Shown here in pieces: positions 35,903 to 46,100 of a stretch of 64,000 nucleotides of DNA. The DNA comes from Candidatus Schekmanbacteria bacterium. GTDB lineage: Bacteria > Schekmanbacteria > GWA2-38-11 > J061. A program made the position numbers and the translations under genes. Below the pieces are notes generated by a model. That model searched no databases. It worked only from the letters and a program-made list of their open reading frames with translations, and had not been told where the DNA came from. The stretch spans positions 1-64,000 of the forward strand of contig JACRJM010000009.1 of NCBI GenBank assembly GCA_016219965.1. The letters run 5' to 3'. Numbering within the stretch: position 1 is the stretch's first letter; every line of letters starts with the position of its first letter.

Positions 35903-37156
35903 CTAATGTCTCTTTTTTATGTCTGCCAGAATAGATGATGTTTTAACCCTTTTAAAGGAAAAAATCCTCAGAAGGTGAAATGGCCTGTAAAGATAATAAA
36001 GTAGAAGCATTCCCCCAGATGCGGGTGGTCCATAGATTTCCTTCATTGTCGAAACTGGCGGGCAAATATGTCTTAGAAAGAAAATAACTTTTTTCACCAG
36101 AGTAGGCTGCATAAAGAAAGTTTCCCATCCTGCGAGTGTTATCTTGGTGTTTATACCGGCTAAAATATTGTCCACCATAGTTTCAGTGAATCGCAGCAGT
36201 GATGGTGATACCAGAGGTTTAAGTTTTTCAGCAAGTTCTTCAAATTTTTCTGATGACAGAACGAAAGCTCCTATTCTGCATGAATAATAGAGAGGCTCAG
36301 CAAGATTAAGATCTACAGTTTTTTTAATAAATGAATCTGATAATAAGGTGTTGCCGCATTTTGAAAAAATCGCATCCATATCGCAACAGTGACGTGGAAG
36401 CATAGTAAGGTCTGTAATGTGTGATTTCTTGGATATATGGAGAGATATTGAAAGCATTAGATTCTCAGGTGACGGTATGAAAATGTTTTGTGTTTCCGGC
36501 AAAAGTGTTTTGCCTTCCCAGAACCAGTTTGTTTGCGGAGAAACTCCTGTGAAAATCTCAGCAAATTTAAAATGTACCTCTAATGGAGAAGCAAAATCTT
36601 GATAGTAATAATGCGGAAGGTGATTAAGATTATCAATACACCACTTGGTATTGCCGGGAAAATTTGAACACTTAAAACCGTTTTCTAAAAGTATTTTTTC
36701 AAATTCCAGCACCTCTGAGGATTTTACCATTATATCAATATCACTTAAATATCTGAGAGAAGGATGTTCGTATACTGACGAAATCAATGCCGTTCCCTGC
36801 ATGAGCATAATTTCTTTTCCGTGTTTTAGGGTTATTTCAGAAATATGTTTGAGAATATTCATGATAAGAAGGTTTCTTGCAGCGTTGGAGTGGTAGAGTT
36901 GTTCGAGCTTTTCCTTTACCCTGATTGGAATTGAATTTAAATGGCCTGTCTGCTTAAGATTATAAAAAATAATATTAGAAAGGCCGGTATTAAAGAATAT
37001 CCCCATTGCCCTGTCCCAGATAGAATTCTGGGCAAGATCAATTCCTGAATTTTCTTTAGCGGGGTTTTTAAGATAAGACAATGACGAGAGTGTTAAGAGA
37101 AGCCTCTGGTCATCGGGCAGTTTGTCAAAATAGTCGCTTATGAAGCGCTTTTCCAT
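35903..37156 (-). CDS. Nucleotidyltransferase-fold family protein (NTP_transf_5 type)
   Basis: 417 residues. A Pol-beta-type nucleotidyltransferase signature is seen at LRYLSDIDIMVKS (near 134-146), with the D-x-D metal pair and a supporting acidic residue after it. Such proteins often occur in polysaccharide loci, and their substrate is unknown. The gene converges with the glycosyltransferases (5-base gap). Its ATG overlaps the stop of the upstream minus-strand gene by one base. Confidence 0.72.
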   Translation of the reverse strand: MEKRFISDYFDKLPDDQRLLLTLSSLSYLKNPAKENSGIDLAQNSIWDRAMGIFFNTGLSNIIFYNLKQTGHLNSIPIRVKEKLEQLYHSNAARNLLIMNILKHISEITLKHGKEIMLMQGTALISSVYEHPSLRYLSDIDIMVKSSEVLEFEKILLENGFKCSNFPGNTKWCIDNLNHLPHYYYQDFASPLEVHFKFAEIFTGVSPQTNWFWEGKTLLPETQNIFIPSPENLMLSISLHISKKSHITDLTMLPRHCCDMDAIFSKCGNTLLSDSFIKKTVDLNLAEPLYYSCRIGAFVLSSEKFEELAEKLKPLVSPSLLRFTETMVDNILAGINTKITLAGWETFFMQPTLVKKVIFFLRHICPPVSTMKEIYGPPASGGMLLLYYLYRPFHLLRIFSFKRVKTSSILADIKKRH

Positions 37157-38061
37157 TAATCGAGCACTATTATTACATTACCTGCATCAAGAAATTTGCT
37201 TTTCTTATTTTCGTACTCTATCTTTCTTGAATCCTTATTGGATAATATTATTCCGCTTTCATCAGTTCTGATCTTTATCAATGCCCTCAGAACAAGAGGA
37301 CGTGTTCCTGCTTTGGGATTTGAAAGAGCGCTTTTAATATCTTTCGTGTAGAGAACAAAACTCTCGTCCGGAATGTTTTTAACTGACAGTTTGGAGAAGC
37401 TGTATATTTCTTTCCCGCTCTCATCAGTTATTTTGGGGAACATTACCGGAGTAGTTTTTGTATGACGTGCGTCAATTATAAGTCCGGAATATTTTCCGGT
37501 AACCACAGCCACAGGTGTTTTAGGGGATTGTGAAGTCACCCTCATAGCTTGTCGCTCGCGCAATTCTTCTATAAGGGCTTCATCAGGATTTTTTTCCACT
37601 CGCGTTTCTTTTGTATAAGGGAGAAGAGACTGTGAAAAATTGCCGTAAATTTTCAGGGTTACAGTCGTTCTTACAAAATCATCTCTGATAAGCTCGTTCT
37701 TGATATCAGCAACCTTTGCAGCATTGCTTATCTTGGCGCCTACTAATTTGATTTTTGAACTGAGATCTTCCACTGAAATCTTTGAATCAAGTTTAACCTG
37801 CTTTAGAATATCTATAAGATTTTCTTTTGCTTTTATTATGGCATTTCTTTCCGCCAGCTCCTTTGAAAGCCTGTAAGGACTGACAGAAGCGTCAACCGGG
37901 GCGCTACCCCATGCATAGACAAATCCTTTTGACCAGTTTATTCTACCGTTTTCAAAGGATTGAATAGTGTCTGCAGCCTTTGCGCATAACATACCTGAAG
38001 CAAAAAAAAGTATGACAAACAGCACTGCTTTTCTCATTACATTATTTTTTAAAGTTTCCAT
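37156..38061 (-). CDS. Exported LPP20-like protein of unknown function
   Basis: 301 residues. A signal peptide MRKAVLFVILFFASGMLCAK is seen if translation starts at the second Met (38037); the earlier ATG at 38061 adds eight residues. Residues about 35-150 resemble the LPP20 domain: a GxVYAWGSAPVD-like opening, then AERNAIIKAKENL and a beta-rich segment with VTLKIYGNF. No lipobox Cys follows the signal, so it is probably periplasmic or envelope-bound. Translationally linked to the nucleotidyltransferase downstream. Confidence 0.6.
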   Translation of the reverse strand: METLKNNVMRKAVLFVILFFASGMLCAKAADTIQSFENGRINWSKGFVYAWGSAPVDASVSPYRLSKELAERNAIIKAKENLIDILKQVKLDSKISVEDLSSKIKLVGAKISNAAKVADIKNELIRDDFVRTTVTLKIYGNFSQSLLPYTKETRVEKNPDEALIEELRERQAMRVTSQSPKTPVAVVTGKYSGLIIDARHTKTTPVMFPKITDESGKEIYSFSKLSVKNIPDESFVLYTKDIKSALSNPKAGTRPLVLRALIKIRTDESGIILSNKDSRKIEYENKKSKFLDAGNVIIVLD

Positions 38062-38118
38062 ATTTTAACGTTAAATAAAAACCATTACCAAATCAATATA
38101 AAAGCTGAAAAGCTCTGC

Positions 38119-39300
38119 CTATACTGCAAGTTTGTTTAATGAATATACTGCTTTTGATATTTCTTCTTCAGTATTGAAAAAGTTAACTGAAAAACGGAGA
38201 ATATTTTCTTTGGTGAAATAACGTACAATTATTCGATGCTTCTCGTAGAGCTCTTTTGTTAATGATGAAGCGTCACGGCCATTGATCTTTAAGGCAACAA
38301 GCCCTGAGTCAGGTTTACCGTCATAGCTTGATGGCGTCAGGACTTTTATGTTCTTGTTATTAGCGAGACCTTCTATCATTTTTTCTGCAAGGAATCGAAT
38401 CCTCTCCTCAACAGCTTTTATCCCGAATTCGGTCAGGATTTCAACACCAGCATCAAGTCCTGCCACCAGGCTGCAGTTTGTATCGTACATTTCAAACCTT
38501 CTGGCAGCCGGGTGAATCTCCATTTCAAGTCTTTCTGTATCAAGTGATTTGATAGATCTGTAACCGGCATTGATGCTCTCAGTCTTGGCAAGGAGATCAC
38601 GCCGGACGAAAAGAGCTCCGGTACTTTCAGGTCCAAGCATCCACTTTTGGCCGGGGATAGCATAGAAATCACATCCGATTTCATTAAAGTCCACATTGAT
38701 ATGTCCTGCCGACTGAGCACCGTCAACAAGCAGTGGAATACCGCATTCTCTTGAGATCTCTGAGATTTGCTTTATTGGGAATCTGTATCCGGACATACAG
38801 GATATATGGCTTAACATTATAAGCTTTGTTTTCCTGGTTATTTTTTTTCTGAGCGAATTCAGTAAAACTTCAGGAGGTTCAACATTTAGAATTTTGATAT
38901 TTACTCCTTTCAGCCTTTTAAGCTGAATCCATGGGACTATACCGGCAGGATGCTCTTCTGAAGAAATTATTATTTCATCTTCTTGCTTAAAATCAAGGCA
39001 AGTGACTACAATATTTATCCCTGATGACGTGTTCTGGGTAATTGCAATTTCATCTTCATCAGCACTGAAAAATGCTGCAAGCCTCTTCCGCAGAGAGTTG
39101 CGCGCAGCCTCATGAAGCTTCCATACATCCAGGTTGGCGACTCCCTCTTCAATCTCTGTTGCTGAAAAGGCATCTATCGCGCCCTGCACTTTTTTGCTGC
39201 GCGGGGCGCACCATCCGGTGTTCATGTAAATATATTTTCTGAATACCGGAAAATCATTGTGAAGCATTTTTATGTCGCTGTCTTTGATAGTAATATCCAT
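38119..39300 (-). CDS. Class V aminotransferase (cysteine desulfurase / epimerase-like)
   Basis: 393 residues, PLP fold type I. It has YMNTGWCAPRSKKVQGAI near the start, TQNTSSGINIV (near 88), VDGAQSAGHINVDFNEIG (near 192) and the PLP-binding Lys in AIPGQKWMLGPES (near 219). The family includes SufS-like desulfurases and isopenicillin-N-epimerase-like enzymes. The SufS active-site Cys loop is not evident, so the epimerase-like branch is favoured. The substrate is unknown. First gene downstream of nrdR on this strand (42-base gap). Confidence 0.8.
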   Translation of the reverse strand: MDITIKDSDIKMLHNDFPVFRKYIYMNTGWCAPRSKKVQGAIDAFSATEIEEGVANLDVWKLHEAARNSLRKRLAAFFSADEDEIAITQNTSSGINIVVTCLDFKQEDEIIISSEEHPAGIVPWIQLKRLKGVNIKILNVEPPEVLLNSLRKKITRKTKLIMLSHISCMSGYRFPIKQISEISRECGIPLLVDGAQSAGHINVDFNEIGCDFYAIPGQKWMLGPESTGALFVRRDLLAKTESINAGYRSIKSLDTERLEMEIHPAARRFEMYDTNCSLVAGLDAGVEILTEFGIKAVEERIRFLAEKMIEGLANNKNIKVLTPSSYDGKPDSGLVALKINGRDASSLTKELYEKHRIIVRYFTKENILRFSVNFFNTEEEISKAVYSLNKLAV

Positions 39301-39342
39301 TGTGAATGCTTTAGCCTGCTGTAACAGGCGAAATTCGATCCA

Positions 39343-39819
39343 TTATTTTTTCTTTGATTTCTTTTTTCTCTGGTTAAGCAGTCCTGACAACTCTTTCATG
39401 AACTCATTAATATCCCTGAACTGCCTGTAAACAGATGCAAATCTGACATAGGCTACGTCATCAAGTTCATGCAGTCTATTAACAACTATTTCGCCTATCT
39501 TTGTGCTCGAAACCTCTTTTTCTCCCAGTTCCTGCACAGCATGCTCTACCTCCTCGGCAAGTCTTTCCATGGCGTCAACGCTGATAGGCCTTTTCTCGCA
39601 TGCCTTTGTTATGCCTGAGAGGATTTTTTGTCTGTCAAAAGGTTCCCGTCTGCCATCCTTTTTTATGACCATTACTGAAATTTCTTCTATGTGTTCGTAG
39701 GTGGTAAACCTGGTTCTGCACTTCAGACATTCCCTTCTTCTCCTGATCCGCCTTCCATCCTTGTCTTCCCTTGAATCAACGACCTTGTCTTCAATATGTC
39801 CGCATGCAGGGCATCTCAT
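39343..39819 (-). CDS. nrdR: Transcriptional repressor of ribonucleotide reductase
   Basis: 158 residues. The zinc ribbon has C3, C6, C31 and C34 (MRCPACG and ECLKCRTRF), and the ATP-cone covers about 49-139 ([17 protein letters not shown]). It senses ATP/dATP and represses nrd genes at NrdR boxes. The start overlaps the dCMP deaminase stop by four bases. The NrdR-deaminase-glyA order is widely conserved. Confidence 0.95.
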   Translation of the reverse strand: MRCPACGHIEDKVVDSREDKDGRRIRRRRECLKCRTRFTTYEHIEEISVMVIKKDGRREPFDRQKILSGITKACEKRPISVDAMERLAEEVEHAVQELGEKEVSSTKIGEIVVNRLHELDDVAYVRFASVYRQFRDINEFMKELSGLLNQRKKKSKKK

Positions 39820-40265
39820 GGCAGGTCAACCTTATAAGAGCATATGCCGGCTTCTGCGAGAAGTTCTTTTGCTAGCTCATCAGGGTATCCCTCGATGAAG
39901 TATATCTCTTTTATCTTTGAATTTATAAGCATCTTTGCACACAGCGAACAGGGATAATGAGTGCAAAATATGGTTCCTCCTGATATGGTAGCTCCCGAAA
40001 CTGCTGACTGGATAATAGCATTCTGCTCAGCATGGAGTGCACGGCAAAGCTCGTGGCGCTCTCCTGAAGGTATTCCGAGCTTTTCTCTCATGCAACCTAT
40101 CTCAAGGCAGTGTGAAAGACCTGAAGGCGCGCCATTATATCCGGTAGCGAGAATTTTTTTATCTTTTACTATAACACAGCCCACCTGACGGCGAAGGCAA
40201 GTCGACCTTGACTTTACAATCATGGCAATCTGCATGAAATATTCGTTCCATGAGGGTCTTTTCAT
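39816..40265 (-). CDS. dCMP deaminase / ComE operon protein 2 family
   Basis: 149 residues with the zinc cytidine-deaminase signature: [11 protein letters not shown] (His and catalytic Glu) and the Cys pair in [11 protein letters not shown]. An extra N-terminal Cys/His set (CLRRQVGC and HCLEIGC) fits the dCMP deaminase type with a second zinc. It deaminates dCMP to dUMP for dTTP synthesis, so it shares a theme with NrdR and with GlyA (one-carbon units for dTMP). Confidence 0.9.
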   Translation of the reverse strand: MKRPSWNEYFMQIAMIVKSRSTCLRRQVGCVIVKDKKILATGYNGAPSGLSHCLEIGCMREKLGIPSGERHELCRALHAEQNAIIQSAVSGATISGGTIFCTHYPCSLCAKMLINSKIKEIYFIEGYPDELAKELLAEAGICSYKVDLP

Positions 40266-40280
40266 ATTCTTTGTATTTTT

Positions 40281-42005
40281 TTATTGGAGCCTGTGAGCAT
40301 AAAATGGAAACTTCTTGCAGAGCTCTTTCACTTCTGCTTTTACTCGTTCCGCGGTTGCCTGGTCATCCTTGTGCTCAAGGACATCGTTTATCCAGCCGGC
40401 TATTATCTTCATTTCAGGTTCTTTTAATCCCTTTGTAGTAACTGCCGGAGTACCTATTCTTATTCCGCTTGTTACAAAGGGGCTTCTTGTTTCAAAGGGA
40501 ACAGTGTTTTTGTTTACTGTTATTCCTGCTTTTTCAAGTGCAGCCTCTGCATCCTTGCCTGTGAGATTCTTATTGTTTAAATTTACAAGCATCAGGTGTG
40601 TGTCTGTTCCCCCTGATACAAGGTGAAACCCTCTTTTTACAAGCTCCGACGCCAGTGTCTGGGCATTTTTGATAATCTGCTTCTGGTAATTCTTAAATTC
40701 ATCGCTTAAGGCCTCCTTGAAAGCAACTGCCTTTGCAGCGATTACGTGCATCAACGGTCCACCCTGAATTCCGGGGAATATGTTTTTATCCATGAGCTTT
40801 GCAAGTTCTTCGTTATTTGTCATTATCATTCCTCCGCGTGGTCCGCGAAGTGTCTTATGGGTTGTTGTGGTGACGAACTCGCAATAAGGGACCGGGTTAG
40901 GGAAAAGACCTGCTACCACAAGCCCTGCATAGTGAGCAATATCAGCCATCACCATGGCTCCAGTTTCATCTGCTATTTCCCTGAACGCTTTGAAATCTAT
41001 CTGTCTGGGGTATGCACTTGCCCCTACAACAATGAGGCGCGGTTTGTGCTCTTTCGCAAGTTTTCTCACCTCGTCGTAATCAATTGTTTCCGTGTCCTGT
41101 CTTACGCCGTAAAATTTTATGTTATAAAGCATGCCTGAAAAATTCACAGGACTTCCATGAGTTAAGTGCCCGCCATGTGAAAGGTTCATGCCAAGCACGT
41201 TGTCGCCCGGTTTGCATACAGAAAAATAAACTCCCATGTTTGCCTGCGAACCGGAATGGGGCTGGACGTTTACGAATTTCGCTCCGAACAACTTTTTTGC
41301 ACGTTCCCTGGCAAGATCTTCGGCAACATCTACAAACTGGCAGCCGCCGTAATATCTTTTTCCCGGTAAACCTTCGGCGTATTTGTTGGTCATAATGCAT
41401 CCCTGTGCTTCGAGAACAGCTTCACTTACAATGTTTTCAGATGCAATGAGTTCAAGCTTGTATTCAAGCCGTTCTGTTTCTTTTCTTATTGCTTCTGCAA
41501 GTTCCGGATCAACTTCGCTTAGTCTTTTCACTCCAGTACTCCTTGTGTTGTTATTATTTTTTCCAAAAAGTTCGTTTTCAAGTGTTGTTATGCGGTCAAG
41601 CCTCTTCTGGTGCCGCCCTCCTTCAAATTCTGTTGTAAGCCAGACTTCGGTTATTTCAACTGCATGTTCCTGTTCAATTGTTCTCCCGCCAAGGATAAGA
41701 ATATTTGAGTTGTTGTGTTCCCTGCTCATCTTCGCTGTATATGTATTGCAACAAAGTGTCGCCCGTACTCCCGGAAATTTGTTGGCCACTATGGACATCC
41801 CGATGCCTGTACCGCATATCAATATCCCTGAATCAGCTTTCTTCTCAGATATGCGGCGTGCAACTTCTATGGCATACGCCGGATAATCGACTGAGTTATT
41901 TGATTCCGTTCCCAAGTCTTGATAGGGGATACATTTTTTTTCAAGGTATTTTTTTATTGTTTCTTTGAGCTCAAATCCACCGTGATCAGAACCTATTAAA
42001 ATCAT
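40281..42005 (-). CDS. Fused ribose-5-phosphate isomerase B - serine hydroxymethyltransferase
   Basis: A single 574-residue frame. Residues 1-147 are complete RpiB (SDHGGFELK near 6-14, C64 in [12 protein letters not shown]). Residues 148-158 are a short Asn-rich linker. Residues 159-574 are complete GlyA ([24 protein letters not shown], and K384 for PLP in [13 protein letters not shown]). RpiB interconverts ribose and ribulose 5-phosphate; GlyA makes glycine and methylene-THF from serine. The two genes are usually adjacent but separate. A ribosome site and GTG inside the frame (41529-41544) would allow GlyA alone to be made. Followed by the dCMP deaminase after 15 bases. Confidence 0.93.
   Translation of the reverse strand: MILIGSDHGGFELKETIKKYLEKKCIPYQDLGTESNNSVDYPAYAIEVARRISEKKADSGILICGTGIGMSIVANKFPGVRATLCCNTYTAKMSREHNNSNILILGGRTIEQEHAVEITEVWLTTEFEGGRHQKRLDRITTLENELFGKNNNNTRSTGVKRLSEVDPELAEAIRKETERLEYKLELIASENIVSEAVLEAQGCIMTNKYAEGLPGKRYYGGCQFVDVAEDLARERAKKLFGAKFVNVQPHSGSQANMGVYFSVCKPGDNVLGMNLSHGGHLTHGSPVNFSGMLYNIKFYGVRQDTETIDYDEVRKLAKEHKPRLIVVGASAYPRQIDFKAFREIADETGAMVMADIAHYAGLVVAGLFPNPVPYCEFVTTTTHKTLRGPRGGMIMTNNEELAKLMDKNIFPGIQGGPLMHVIAAKAVAFKEALSDEFKNYQKQIIKNAQTLASELVKRGFHLVSGGTDTHLMLVNLNNKNLTGKDAEAALEKAGITVNKNTVPFETRSPFVTSGIRIGTPAVTTKGLKEPEMKIIAGWINDVLEHKDDQATAERVKAEVKELCKKFPFYAHRLQ
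41529..41544 (-). promoter_or_regulatory. glyA: Internal ribosome-binding site and GTG start for glyA inside the fused gene
   Basis: On the minus strand AAGGAG (41544-41539) stands seven bases before GTG (41531-41529), which is residue 159 of the fusion. Starting there gives a 416-residue GlyA, the normal family length. The linker DNA looks like the old gap between rpiB and glyA, now in frame. Confidence 0.65.
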
Positions 42006-42605
42006 GGCATTATCCGTTTCTTTTAAGGTTGCTGTTATGGAACTATATTGAAGAAGGGGTGCTTGTCAAGGAGACTTTTTTATCTGCATATAAGCGACTT
42101 AAACGCTAACTCATTTTTTAACAAATGGGTCTTTGCTGAGCATGGTAAAATGATGTGGTGTGTTAATGAGAGTCAATTTGAATTTTAATCAAATGTATAT
42201 GAAATGCAGTTGGTTTTTTCTATGTTAGGAGTCTTTATCTTTAGATAGAAAAGAAGTTAACACATTGTAATTTTGCAATTTAACGGAAGCAAAAAATAAT
42301 GAAAATAACGATTGTTCTAATGTTATATTCGTTTATGAAAAGTCATTTGCTTGGCGTTGTTGTACAAAATTGAACAGCATTTCAAGCCTCGATTTATAGT
42401 TTTTCTTCAAGTTTTGATGTTTCATTTTTTAACAATAATTTTAGTTAATATCTCGTTTTATTTGAGCATGTTGGTTCACTTTTTTAATAGAAAAATGAAA
42501 AGTGTTTTTTTGTTTTGGAACAAGACTTGCATGTACCAGACGAACTAGAAAAAAATAATGGAAAGGAAGTAATCAGAGAAAACTAAAAAGTAAATTTTGG
42601 GATTA
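42006..42605. other. Long AT-rich intergenic region
   Basis: About 600 bases between the divergent rpiB-glyA gene and the GEMM riboswitch. It must hold the promoters for both. A 65-codon plus-strand frame (42351-42548) has low-complexity hydrophobic content and no ribosome site, so it is not called. No clear promoter pair was identified. Confidence 0.4.
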
Positions 42606-42692
42606 GGAAGTCTCCGAAATGGTAAACCCTGTGCAAGCAGGGGGCACAAAGCTTCGAATCCTTTGCGGGATGGTCGGGCTGCCGAAGAGACA
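42606..42692 (+). promoter_or_regulatory. GEMM-type cyclic dinucleotide riboswitch aptamer
   Basis: The conserved GEMM-I core is visible. P1 is GTCTC (42610-42614) with GAGAC (42687-42691). AATGGTAAACC leads into hairpin P2, CCTGT-GCAA-GCAGG, closed by a GNRA tetraloop, followed by GGGCACAAAGC. Then comes a second hairpin ending in GGTCGGGCTGCCGA, which matches the tetraloop-receptor side of known members. GEMM-I RNAs bind c-di-GMP, or 3',3'-cGAMP in the Geobacter subclass. Which ligand applies cannot be decided by eye. A terminator follows 20 bases later. Confidence 0.85.
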
Positions 42693-42711
42693 CATTACAG
42701 GTTCGATAAAT

Positions 42712-42753
42712 AAAAGCCTGTTCTTCGCGTCCGGAGAACAGGCTTTTTTATTT
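42712..42753 (+). terminator. Terminator hairpin of the riboswitch expression platform
   Basis: AGCCTGTTCT (42715-42724) pairs with AGAACAGGCT (42735-42744), followed by a T-run and a matching A-run on the 5' side. Its position just after the aptamer implies control by transcription termination. Confidence 0.88.
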
Positions 42754-43166
42754 ACGACTTTATAACAAAGAAAAAATTATGGAAAACTTTCGTGAAAAAA
42801 ATTTTTTAAATATGAAAAAAATTTTCCTTATTGCGTGTAAATTTAATTTCCAATTTTATAGGGATGGTAAATTAAATGACGTTTCAGTTTAAAAGTAAAC
42901 GATGTTTAAAAACAGAAACATTAATTGACTGGGCTGTTGTTGTAATTATTTATACTACAACATCATATAATATAATTAATAAATTTATAAAGAATATTCT
43001 GAAAAATATTCCGAATATGGAACGACAATTGCATAATTGCAACTAGGTTGTGGGATTTCCCAAAAGATTAAACCTGTAAAAAATGAAGGAATGAAGTTTC
43101 GAAATATACGCACTGTGTAATGAACACGAGGAGTTATTTAACAACATTATGAAAGGGGAGTAGAAG
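42754..43166 (+). other. Unusually long AT-rich leader between riboswitch terminator and the haem protein gene
   Basis: 413 bases with no gene. It holds short inverted repeats (for example GTTGTA/TACAAC near 42939-42961) and a TTGACT at 42925-42930 without a well-spaced -10 box. A GAAAGGGGAG ribosome site precedes the ATG at 43167. It may be untranslated leader, or may hold a second promoter. Confidence 0.45.
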
Positions 43167-46100
43167 ATGAAAAGCAGATGTATTGTATTAGCAGTTTTTT
43201 TAATGTCGATTTTTTCAAGTTCAGTTTTTGCGCAAAGCAATTATGTAACAACATGGCAGACACGCTATCCTTCATCGCAGTCAGTGAATAATGTTAATAC
43301 TGCTTTGGGATCTAAATGCCGCTTCTGTCATTTTACTTCTTCAACATCAACATGGAATGCCTATGGTTGGGCCTTAAGGTTAGAAATTAATAATAATGGA
43401 AAAACAATTAGTCAGGCACTTGCTGCTGTAGAGTCTCTAAACTCTGATGGAGATCCTACGAACTCATCTAACCTGGTAGAAATCAACGCAAACGCACAAC
43501 CAGGATGGACATCAGGCGCTAATAATACCAGATATAATACTAGTTCAACTGTTTTAAATCAAACAGCTCCAGCAATTTCTAATTTAGATCCTGCGGCAGC
43601 TACACAGCCTGCCATTAACGTGTCGCCGGCGTCTCTTGCTTTTGGTTCAGGAGTTGTTGGCGTAACCAAGACGCTTGCAGCCACTATAAGCAACAGTGGG
43701 AATGCTAACCTTAGTGTTACCGGTCTTTCAATCACCGGTAGTTCGGATTTTAAGCTTAACTCATCTGTGCCGGCTACACCATTAACAGTTGCACCCAGTG
43801 CCTCAGTTAATATATCTGTTGATTTTACACCTTCATCTACGGGTGCAAAGGTTGGAACTTTTCAGATTGCAAGCTCTGACCCGAGCAAAGCGACAGTTTC
43901 AGTAAATCTTTCGGGGACTGGTGATCCGGTTCCCCAACCAGATATCAATGTGCTGCCAGTATCACTTGGTTTTGGTACAGAAGTAGTTGGTGCAACGAAG
44001 ACTCTTACGACTACTATAAATAACATTGGTAATGCAAGTCTTACGGTAACCGGTCTTTCAATCACCGGGAGTTCTGATTTTAAGCTTAACTCATCAGCTC
44101 CGGCTGTGTCCTTTACAGTTGCAGCTAACGCTTCAGTTGATGTAGCTGTTGATTTTATTCCTTCATCTACAGGTGCTAAGGTTGCAACCCTTCAGATTGC
44201 AAGCTCTGATCCGGATGAAGCTACTGTGTCTGTAAATCTTTCAGGGACAGGTAGCCCTGTATTGCAACCAGACATCAATGTACTTCCAGTATCACTTGGT
44301 TTTGGTACAGAAGTAGTTGGTGCAACGAAGACTCTTACGACCACTATAAACAATATAGGCAATACAGACCTTACGGTAACTGGTCTTTCAATCAGCGGTA
44401 GTTCGGATTTTAAGCTTAACTCATCAGCTCCGGTTGTATCCTTTACAGTTGCAGCTAACGCTTCAGTTGATGTAGCTGTTGATTTTATTCCTTCATCTAC
44501 AGGTGCTAAGGTTGCAACCCTTCAGATTGCAAGCTCTGACCCGGATGAAGCGACAGTTTCTGTAAATCTTTCGGGGACTGGTAGCTCGATGACGCAGCCT
44601 GACATCAATGTACTTCCAGTATCACTTGGTTTTGGTACAGAAGTTATTGGTGCAACTAAGACCCTTACTGCCACTATAAGCAATGTCGGTAATGCTGACC
44701 TTACTGTAACCGGTCTTTCAATCAGTGGCAGTTCTGATTTTAAGCTTAACTCATCAGCTCCGGCTGTGTCCTTTACAGTTGCAGCTAACAACTCAGTTGA
44801 AATAGCCGTAGATTATACGCCTTCATCTGCCGCAGCAAGCAGTGCAACATTACAGATTGCAAGCTCTGATCCGGACGAGGCGACAGTTTCTGTAAATCTT
44901 TCCGGGACTGGTAGTTCTGTTGCCCAGCCTGATATCAATGTATTGCCTGCGGCTCTTGATTTCGGGACAGAAGTTGTTGGCACTACCAAGACACTTACAG
45001 CTGCTATAAGCAACATCGGGAATGCTGACCTTACGGTAACCGGTCTTTCAATCAGCGGCAGTTCAGATTTTTCGCTTAATTCATCAACACCATCTGTATC
45101 ATTTACAGTTGCAGCTAACAACTCGGTTGAAATAGCTGTTGATTTTACTCCTTCATCTGCCGCAGCAAGCAGTGCAACATTACAGATTGCAAGCTCCGAT
45201 CCGGACGAGGCGACAGTTTCTGTAAATCTTTCCGGGACTGGAACTGACACAACAATCCAGAGTGTTGACTATGATGTTAAAGAGTTTTCTGTAACAAAAA
45301 GTGTGAAATTGAAAGAAGGAAAATCTATTAAGATAAAGTTGGTTGCTGAAAATAATGGAACGACCAATGAACCTCGAAATGCTACTGTAAAAGGTATTCA
45401 GAATAACGCGGAAATCTATAATCAGACAATATCCATCTCTGTTGATCCTGCAAATAGCGATGATGGTGATGATGACGATGATGACGACAACAATAATGGC
45501 GGAGGTTCCAATGGGCATACAGTAAATGAGGACGGAGTCTATCATAGACCTGGCCTGAAGGACCCGATGACGAACTGTACCGAATGTCATGGTTCGGATC
45601 TTAAGGGTGGAGATGTAGGAGTATCCTGCTATAGTTGTCATGATGCAAAGTGGTCTGAAAGTGGCAATGGAGATGGCAACAATACCGGAGGTTCCAATGG
45701 GCATACAGTGAACAAGGACGGAGTCTATCATAGACCTGGCTTGAATGATCCGATGACTAACTGCACCGAATGTCATGGTTCAGACCTTAAGGGCGGAAGC
45801 GTCGGAGTGTCTTGCTATAGTTGTCATGGTGCTAAATGGTCTGAAAATGGAGACGATGACGAGAGTGATAAACAAGCCCTTACTGCTAATAAAACCACAT
45901 CCTCATCAGAAGAAGATAATGATGAAGAAGAAGCTAATGTTGAGACCTTTGAATTTCCGGATTATACAGCGATTGCATCAGGTGATATAACATGGACAAT
46001 AACTATAGATGATGACGATTCTGATCTGGATGAAGCGTCGGCAACAACAAAAGTCTCCGGACAAAAATCTTCTGTTGTTGAAGTTAAACCGAGCAAAGTT

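Noticed and set aside
42351-42548. A 65-codon plus-strand frame in the long region after rpiB-glyA.
   Set aside because: It is low-complexity and Phe/Leu-rich, as expected from AT-rich DNA, with no ribosome site and no known domain.
43047-43120. A sequence with AAACCTGT and GAAGTTTCGAA faintly like the GEMM aptamer at 42606, suggesting a second tandem aptamer.
   Set aside because: The conserved CAAAGC core, the GNRA-capped P2 and a pairing P1 are missing. The likeness is limited to a few short words in AT-rich DNA.
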